Assembly (NCBI GenBank): GCA_903904515.1
Contig: CAIVCR010000049.1
Location: 62,001 to 126,000 of the forward strand
Origin: an uncultured Bacteroidia bacterium
GTDB lineage: Bacteria; Bacteroidota; Bacteroidia; Bacteroidales; Prolixibacteraceae
Length of the DNA stretch: 64,000 nt
Direction: 5' to 3'
The translations under genes and the position numbers were made by a program. Under the pieces are notes generated by a model. That model was not told the DNA's origin, did no database searches, and was given only the letters and a program-made list of their open reading frames with translations. Numbering within the stretch: the first letter of the stretch is position 1; every line of letters starts with the position of its first letter. Positions 58,694 through 64,000 of the stretch are shown here, piece by piece.

Positions 58694-59440
58694 ATGAAAC
58701 TTTTAGAGGGAAAAACGGCAATTATTACCGGAGCATCTCGCGGTATTGGCAAGGCGATTGCGATTAAATTTGCAGAAGAGGGGTGCAATATAGCTTTTAC
58801 AGATCTGTTTTATGACGACATTGCCAAGGCAACCGAAGCAGAACTTCTGGCCATGGGGGTAAAAGCAAAAGCCTATTCATCAGACGCATCTAAATTCGAA
58901 GATTCTCAAAATGTTGTTAATCAGATTACCGCAGATTTTGGATCCATTGACATTTTGGTCAACAATGCTGGTATTACAAAGGATACACTTCTTATGCGGA
59001 TGACTGAAGATCAATGGGATGCAGTAATTACAGTGAATCTGAAATCAGTATTTAATTTCACTAAAGCGGTACAGGCAGGTATGCTTAAGCAACGAAGTGG
59101 ATCTATTGTTAACATGAGTTCCGTAGTTGGCGTTAGTGGGAATGGCGGGCAATCAAACTATTCGGCATCAAAAGCCGGTATAATTGGGTTTACCAAATCA
59201 ATTGCCAAGGAACTTGGCTCCAGAGGAATTCGTTCAAATGCTATTGCTCCTGGATTTATTATTACAGAAATGACTGCTAAGATTCCCGAAGATGCTCGTA
59301 AACAATGGGAAGCCAATATTCCGATGAGACGTGGCGGATTACCTGACGAGGTCGCCAAAGTGGCCCTATTCCTGGCTTCAGATCTTGCCTCCTATGTTTC
59401 GGGACAGGTAATCAATGTCTGTGGTGCAATGAATACCTAA
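58694..59440 (+). CDS. fabG: 3-oxoacyl-[acyl-carrier-protein] reductase
   Basis: AIITGASRGIGKAIA, LVNNAGITKDTLLMRMTEDQWDAVITVNLKSVFN, NMSSVVG...YSASKAGIIGFTKSIAKELGSRGIRSNAIAPGFI. Confidence 0.95.
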   Translation: MKLLEGKTAIITGASRGIGKAIAIKFAEEGCNIAFTDLFYDDIAKATEAELLAMGVKAKAYSSDASKFEDSQNVVNQITADFGSIDILVNNAGITKDTLLMRMTEDQWDAVITVNLKSVFNFTKAVQAGMLKQRSGSIVNMSSVVGVSGNGGQSNYSASKAGIIGFTKSIAKELGSRGIRSNAIAPGFIITEMTAKIPEDARKQWEANIPMRRGGLPDEVAKVALFLASDLASYVSGQVINVCGAMNT

Positions 59441-59772
59441 ATCACCAAAATATTCAGATCTGTCGCAATTTTAACAAAAATTTAAATTTAAATGACATTT
59501 CGTGAATTATTTCAGGTAATTATATAAAAAGAGCTGAGCGATCAGCTTTTTTTATACCCCTGTCAAAGAGATTTTCACCTTTTTCTTCTATTTTTTTTGT
59601 ATCTTGCAAGTGCAAGGTGTATGAGGTTGCTTTTACGTGCGATAAAGATCAACAGAACTTCGAAGAAAATTTGAATCTTTATGCCCACTGGAATTAAATT
59701 TAGGAACGGTATTTCCTTTGCAACATTTAAGGCTAACATACAATCCCAATCGGATTAATAAAATTATTTTGT

Positions 59773-61743
59773 GTGAAAGCAAAGAATATTTCTTATCGTT
59801 TAAGCATTTACTTTTTAATTTCAGCGATAATTTTTTCAGGCATTATCATCCTAATCGGGGATTATTATGTCCGTGATTTAATGTTTGACAGAACCCGTTA
59901 TCGCCTTCAATATGAGTTGCGCGAGGTAATTGACGATTTAGAGAACTCAATGGATAATCCGGCCAGGTTTGTAAGACAATTGGCACTCGATTTCAATCAG
60001 CCGGAACTTGACAAAGATCCTTCTAAATTTATGGCCCTGATATTTGATGGACAACCAGGAACCTATGCCATCAGATTAATTCGATCAGATATCAGGAACA
60101 AGATTCACCCAGGACAAGATCTTAATTTATGCCGGACAAACGGGATTATCCACTCGGAGAACCAAAAACTAAGTAGCCCTAATAAAACAATAAATGAGTG
60201 GATTAACCAGATGGCACATCAATCCAAACCTGAATGGAGTGTCCCTTTTTATAATACTGAGATTAAAGCCCGAAGCATAATCTATGCTTATCCGTTTGAT
60301 TATTTGGAAAACAAAACAAAAGTTCATGCTACTTTTTTTTGTAGCATAAATATAGATAATCAACTTCAGAACCTGAACAAACAAATCCTGGTAAAGTCAG
60401 GAATTGCAGTTTTACTGAACAGGAAAGACCAGATTATTTACCATCCCGATATTTTGGAAACCGGCAATAGTATAGGCACCCTGATCCGGTTATTTGATAA
60501 AAGCAATTTGGATATTAAAAGATTAATAGCTGACCGCCCATCCGGATATCAGCGCATTCATTCTCAAAACAAGGGTTATGATAATTCTATTGTTATTTAT
60601 TGGCCCTTGAAATCGTCCAGTTGGTATATAATTATCACTATTCCGGAAAATCTTTTTATATCGGAGAATAAAAGATTTTTGTTGTTTTTTATTCCATTGC
60701 TCCTCTTTGTTGGAAGCCTTGCTGCTTCTATAACTATTTATAATTCAATTAAATTGTATTCGCCGATCTCTATTTTAGCTGATGATTCAAGTAAAATGGT
60801 AGCGGAGGCAGATTTTGTCAGCGATTTCAATTCCAATGATATTAAGGTTCTTTCTGATAGTGCCCTGATATGGAAATTGTCGGAAAAGCGTCCCTTATCT
60901 CCAATGAATGATATTAATGCACTGGTCTACAATCTCGAAAAATTAAAAGATCGTCTGAACGAATATCGGGAAAGTTCAATTCAAAGTTCGTTAGATAGAT
61001 TGGAAATTGAAAAAGAGCTGAAATTGGCCAGAGATATAGAAATGGGTATGGTCCCGATTGATTTTCCACTTGTCCCGGGACGGACAGATTTCGATTGTTT
61101 CGGAAGATTGATTCCTGCAAAAATTGTAGGTGGCGATCTGTTTGATTTGTTTATATTGGATGAGAACTTTTTGTTTATTTCAATAACCGATACGGTGGGT
61201 AAAGGAATTCCAGCTGCCATGTACTCGGTGATGACCAGAACATTTATCCGGAGTATCGCTAATCCAATTACACGACTCGGGAAAATGATGGAATCCTTAA
61301 ACGATGCCCTCACTCTTGTACATAATTCAGATATGTTTGCAACCGTTTTCCTGGGGAAACTTGATCTTGCAACAGGCGAATTGGAATATTGCAATGCAGG
61401 ACATCCTTATCCCCTTATTCTCCGAAACATCGAAAAGGATGAAGTCCTGAATAATTCGCAAGGGATTCCAGTGGGAATAAAACGAAATATCTCCTATTCC
61501 GAAAACCGGATTAATTTGGCTTCCGGTGAATCGATAATACTTTTTACCGATGGAGTTACAGAACAGAATAATGAGGCTGGTGCATTATTCGGTTTAGAAG
61601 GATTGGTTACAGCTCTCAGTTCATTGCGAGGTTTTACAGCTCAAGCTATTGTTAATGAAATACTTGATGCGTTAACTAACTTTCGGGATCAGGCCGATGT
61701 TCATGATGACACAGCCGTTGTTGCAATTAAATTTATTGGGTAA
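59773..61743 (+). CDS. SpoIIE-family PP2C-type phosphatase with N-terminal membrane sensor region
   Basis: Two TM segments around an extracytoplasmic domain; LARDIEMGMVPIDFP, VGGDLFDLFILDE..FISITDTVGKGIPAAMYSVM, YCNAGHPYPLI, ILFTDGVTEQNNEAGALFG. GTG start. Confidence 0.93.
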   Translation: MKAKNISYRLSIYFLISAIIFSGIIILIGDYYVRDLMFDRTRYRLQYELREVIDDLENSMDNPARFVRQLALDFNQPELDKDPSKFMALIFDGQPGTYAIRLIRSDIRNKIHPGQDLNLCRTNGIIHSENQKLSSPNKTINEWINQMAHQSKPEWSVPFYNTEIKARSIIYAYPFDYLENKTKVHATFFCSINIDNQLQNLNKQILVKSGIAVLLNRKDQIIYHPDILETGNSIGTLIRLFDKSNLDIKRLIADRPSGYQRIHSQNKGYDNSIVIYWPLKSSSWYIIITIPENLFISENKRFLLFFIPLLLFVGSLAASITIYNSIKLYSPISILADDSSKMVAEADFVSDFNSNDIKVLSDSALIWKLSEKRPLSPMNDINALVYNLEKLKDRLNEYRESSIQSSLDRLEIEKELKLARDIEMGMVPIDFPLVPGRTDFDCFGRLIPAKIVGGDLFDLFILDENFLFISITDTVGKGIPAAMYSVMTRTFIRSIANPITRLGKMMESLNDALTLVHNSDMFATVFLGKLDLATGELEYCNAGHPYPLILRNIEKDEVLNNSQGIPVGIKRNISYSENRINLASGESIILFTDGVTEQNNEAGALFGLEGLVTALSSLRGFTAQAIVNEILDALTNFRDQADVHDDTAVVAIKFIG

Positions 61744-61751
61744 GCTGCAAA

Positions 61752-62384
61752 TCAGATAAATTTAAAACCCAGCGAAATTGTGAACCCTTTGCCTTTGTTT
61801 ACAAACCCGATATTACCTGGATTTGAGTCAGATATATTGGAAAGTCCCCACTCATACCGAACATCAAAAGTAAATTTAAGAATATCAATCCCTGCACCTA
61901 ATTGCCAATCCCAGATATTGTTCTTTAAATTATTCAGAGCCAAATTATTCAGATTTGATTTTACATTACTGCCTGACATTGCAAAAGACATTGCAGGACC
62001 TGTAAACGCACGGATAGAGGCAACTTTTAAGTTAATAAGCTTATAACCAACCAGCATCGGAATCTGAATCGTTTTTAGTTTAACCGTCTGAGTAAGTGAA
62101 GTGGGTGAACCGCTGGTAGATTGACTGTTTTTCTGGCAATAGAGAAGTTCAGGTTGAAAGTATAATTTCTTTCCGCCTAAACGGGCAAATGCTCCGATAT
62201 TAAACCCAGATTTAACTGCAGAGGTGAAATTCGTGTAGGAAATGCCATTGATTGTATTATTATCGGTAGAAATTTGATTCGAATTAATTCCCCCCTTCAA
62301 ACCAATATCAAACGTGAATGGTAATTGTGCAAAAGTAGAAAGTCCAATTGTCAATAATGTTATAGTAAGGATCGATTTTTTCAT
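61752..62384 (-). CDS. Outer-membrane beta-barrel (porin-family) protein
   Basis: Signal peptide; FDIGLKGGINSNQIS, NIGAFARLGGKKLYFQPELLYCQKN, VGYKLINLKVASIRAFTGPAMSFAM, terminal GFKFI. Confidence 0.86.
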   Translation of the reverse strand: MKKSILTITLLTIGLSTFAQLPFTFDIGLKGGINSNQISTDNNTINGISYTNFTSAVKSGFNIGAFARLGGKKLYFQPELLYCQKNSQSTSGSPTSLTQTVKLKTIQIPMLVGYKLINLKVASIRAFTGPAMSFAMSGSNVKSNLNNLALNNLKNNIWDWQLGAGIDILKFTFDVRYEWGLSNISDSNPGNIGFVNKGKGFTISLGFKFI

Positions 62385-62504
62385 AGCGTAGTTTTTACGT
62401 AAAAATTAGAATCTTTATTTGAACTTATTTATACGAAGTAAGGAAAATTATTGGTGCCAAACAAGAGGAGAGGGGGTGGCAGATACAAAATAGATTTCTC
62501 CCCG

Positions 62505-63239
62505 CTACATTCCCCGTTCTTTACTAATGAGCTGGTAGGCTTCATTCAGTTTTTGAAATTTCTCATTGGCCGCCTTCTGAACATCTTCACCCAGATAGCT
62601 TACTTTGTCAGGATGATATTTAAGCGCCATCTTTCGGTATGATTTTTTAATCTCCTCGTTAGTGGCTTGCTTTTGAATTTCGAGAATAGCATAGGCCCAG
62701 TCCGTTTTTGGGACAAACATTGCTTCGATTGAGTTATAATCGGCTTCCGAAAGACCCAGTGTTGTTGCAATATGCTTTATCAGTGAAAGTTCATCAGGAT
62801 GGATAAACCCATCAGCCATTGCTATACCAAACAGAAAATGAACCAGTTGAAGGCGGGATGAATAATCTACAAACTTCCTGATCTGATTACAAACATCTGT
62901 TATCGGAATATTCTGACGGGTAAGATCTTTAAGAATAACTAAAGCCTGCTTTGCCCCATCTGTTCCAAAACTTCGGATTAAAAATTCCTTGACATAATCA
63001 AGTTCTGAGCGGAGTATCTTCCCATCCGCTTTTAAGACGGCTGTTATAAGGACAAGAAGACTGAACATATAATCACCCTGTGTGATCTGAGCTTTTTGAT
63101 CCGTTATCGATCCTGGTTGTTGATGAATGATCTCTGCTTCATCAAAAAAAGAGCCCAAAAAGAATCCTGCAAGGGCGCCAAGGGGCCCGCCCAGGGTAAA
63201 CCCCAGTCCTCCGCCAATCCATTTACCAAATTTTGCCAT
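62505..63239 (-). CDS. TerB-like + DnaJ (J-domain) protein, DjlA-like
   Basis: GGGLGFTLGGPLGALAGFFLGSFFD N-terminus, TerB-like helical region, C-terminal J-domain with HPD (KKSYRKMALKYHPDKVSYLGEDVQKAANEKFQKLNEAYQLI). Confidence 0.9.
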   Translation of the reverse strand: MAKFGKWIGGGLGFTLGGPLGALAGFFLGSFFDEAEIIHQQPGSITDQKAQITQGDYMFSLLVLITAVLKADGKILRSELDYVKEFLIRSFGTDGAKQALVILKDLTRQNIPITDVCNQIRKFVDYSSRLQLVHFLFGIAMADGFIHPDELSLIKHIATTLGLSEADYNSIEAMFVPKTDWAYAILEIQKQATNEEIKKSYRKMALKYHPDKVSYLGEDVQKAANEKFQKLNEAYQLISKERGM

Positions 63240-63822
63240 ATTCTCTGATTATTTTATCAATCTTTAAAATTTGTGGGATTACCAATTTATCGTTGTTATT
63301 TTCAATGAGATAATCTGCCATTTGAATTTTTTGGTCATCATTCAATTGGTTGGAAATACGCTGTCTTACATTTTTGACAGTTGTATGATCACGCTTTATC
63401 ACTCGCGTAATCCTGGTCATTTCATCAGCCAAAATCAGAATATTCTTGTCAAAATCGGAAGCATAGCCGCTTTCGAACAGAATGGCAGCTTCATATAGGA
63501 TATATGGAGCTGATGGGAAACGATCACTCCATTGAATAAACTGTTGTCTTACAGCAGGATGAATAATTTTATTTATTGCCGATAACGCTTTCTTATTATT
63601 GAATACAATCTCAGCTACCTTTTTCCGGTCCAGTATTCCATCCTTAGTATAGACATCTTTTCCCAATAGCTCAATAATAAGATCTCTAATTTTTGGATCG
63701 TTATTCTGCAGGTTTTTAGCCTCCTGATCGGCATGAAAAACAGGAATCCCCAATAGTTTAAAGATTTCACAAACGGTGGTTTTTCCGCTGCCGATTCCTC
63801 CTGTGATTCCAATTTTTTTCAT
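63223..63822 (-). CDS. coaE: Dephospho-CoA kinase
   Basis: MKKIGITGGIGSGKTTVCEIFKLLGIPVFHADQEAK..., VAEIVFNNKKALSAINKIIHPAV; start taken at MKKIGITG. Confidence 0.95.
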   Translation of the reverse strand: MKKIGITGGIGSGKTTVCEIFKLLGIPVFHADQEAKNLQNNDPKIRDLIIELLGKDVYTKDGILDRKKVAEIVFNNKKALSAINKIIHPAVRQQFIQWSDRFPSAPYILYEAAILFESGYASDFDKNILILADEMTRITRVIKRDHTTVKNVRQRISNQLNDDQKIQMADYLIENNNDKLVIPQILKIDKIIREYGKIW

Positions 63823-63829
63823 TGAGAAC

Positions 63830-64000
63830 TTATTTCCTTTCAATTAAATAATCAACCTCCTTGGGAAAATAGTCTGCTGAAACTACATTCTCAGGTAAAT
63901 TACCAAGTGTTACCGGTAATTTTGAAAAGATGCCGGAATGGTGTGAATAATCAACAATTGCCTTAAAACTGCTATTATTCAGCTTATTATATTGGCTTAT
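63830..64000 (-). CDS. C-terminal fragment of an unidentified ORF, possibly a YbbR/CdaR-like protein (5' end outside window)
   Basis: Minus-strand frame open to the window edge: ISQYNKLNNSSFKAIVDYSHHSGIFSKLPVTLGNLPENVVSADYFPKEVDYLIERK*; context next to coaE fits YbbR, but the fragment is short. Confidence 0.55.
   Translation of the reverse strand: MSQYNKLNNSSFKAIVDYSHHSGIFSKLPVTLGNLPENVVSADYFPKEVDYLIERK

Overview
The window is a Bacteroidota-type chromosomal segment (inferred from gene content, lipoprotein signals and TAnnTTTG-like promoter motifs). It is almost entirely protein-coding. I saw no rRNA, tRNA, CRISPR array, phage or transposase. The main observation is a tightly packed, co-directional ten-gene minus-strand block (about 45681 to 32304) that joins leucine catabolism to the mevalonate pathway. 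Its order is: 2-oxoacid dehydrogenase E1 alpha/beta fusion, methylcrotonyl-CoA carboxylase CT subunit, methylglutaconyl-CoA hydratase-like enzyme, biotin-dependent carboxylase alpha subunit, isovaleryl-CoA-type acyl-CoA dehydrogenase, type 2 IPP isomerase, class II HMG-CoA reductase, GYDIA-family GHMP kinase, diphosphomevalonate decarboxylase, mevalonate kinase. No HMG-CoA lyase or HMG-CoA synthase gene is visible in the window, so the layout suggests a leucine -> HMG-CoA -> mevalonate -> isoprenoid route. Other notable items: a cobalamin riboswitch controlling a BtuB/BtuG-like surface operon; a divergent, lysine-type (K+-independent) membrane pyrophosphatase; an unannotated 5'-truncated Hsp20 remnant; a lipA-ferredoxin reductase-Cys-rich protein operon; selD-mnmH; and a ThuA/DUF1080/Gfo-Idh/NagB sugar cluster. 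All product calls come from reading protein motifs by eye; no database searches were run.
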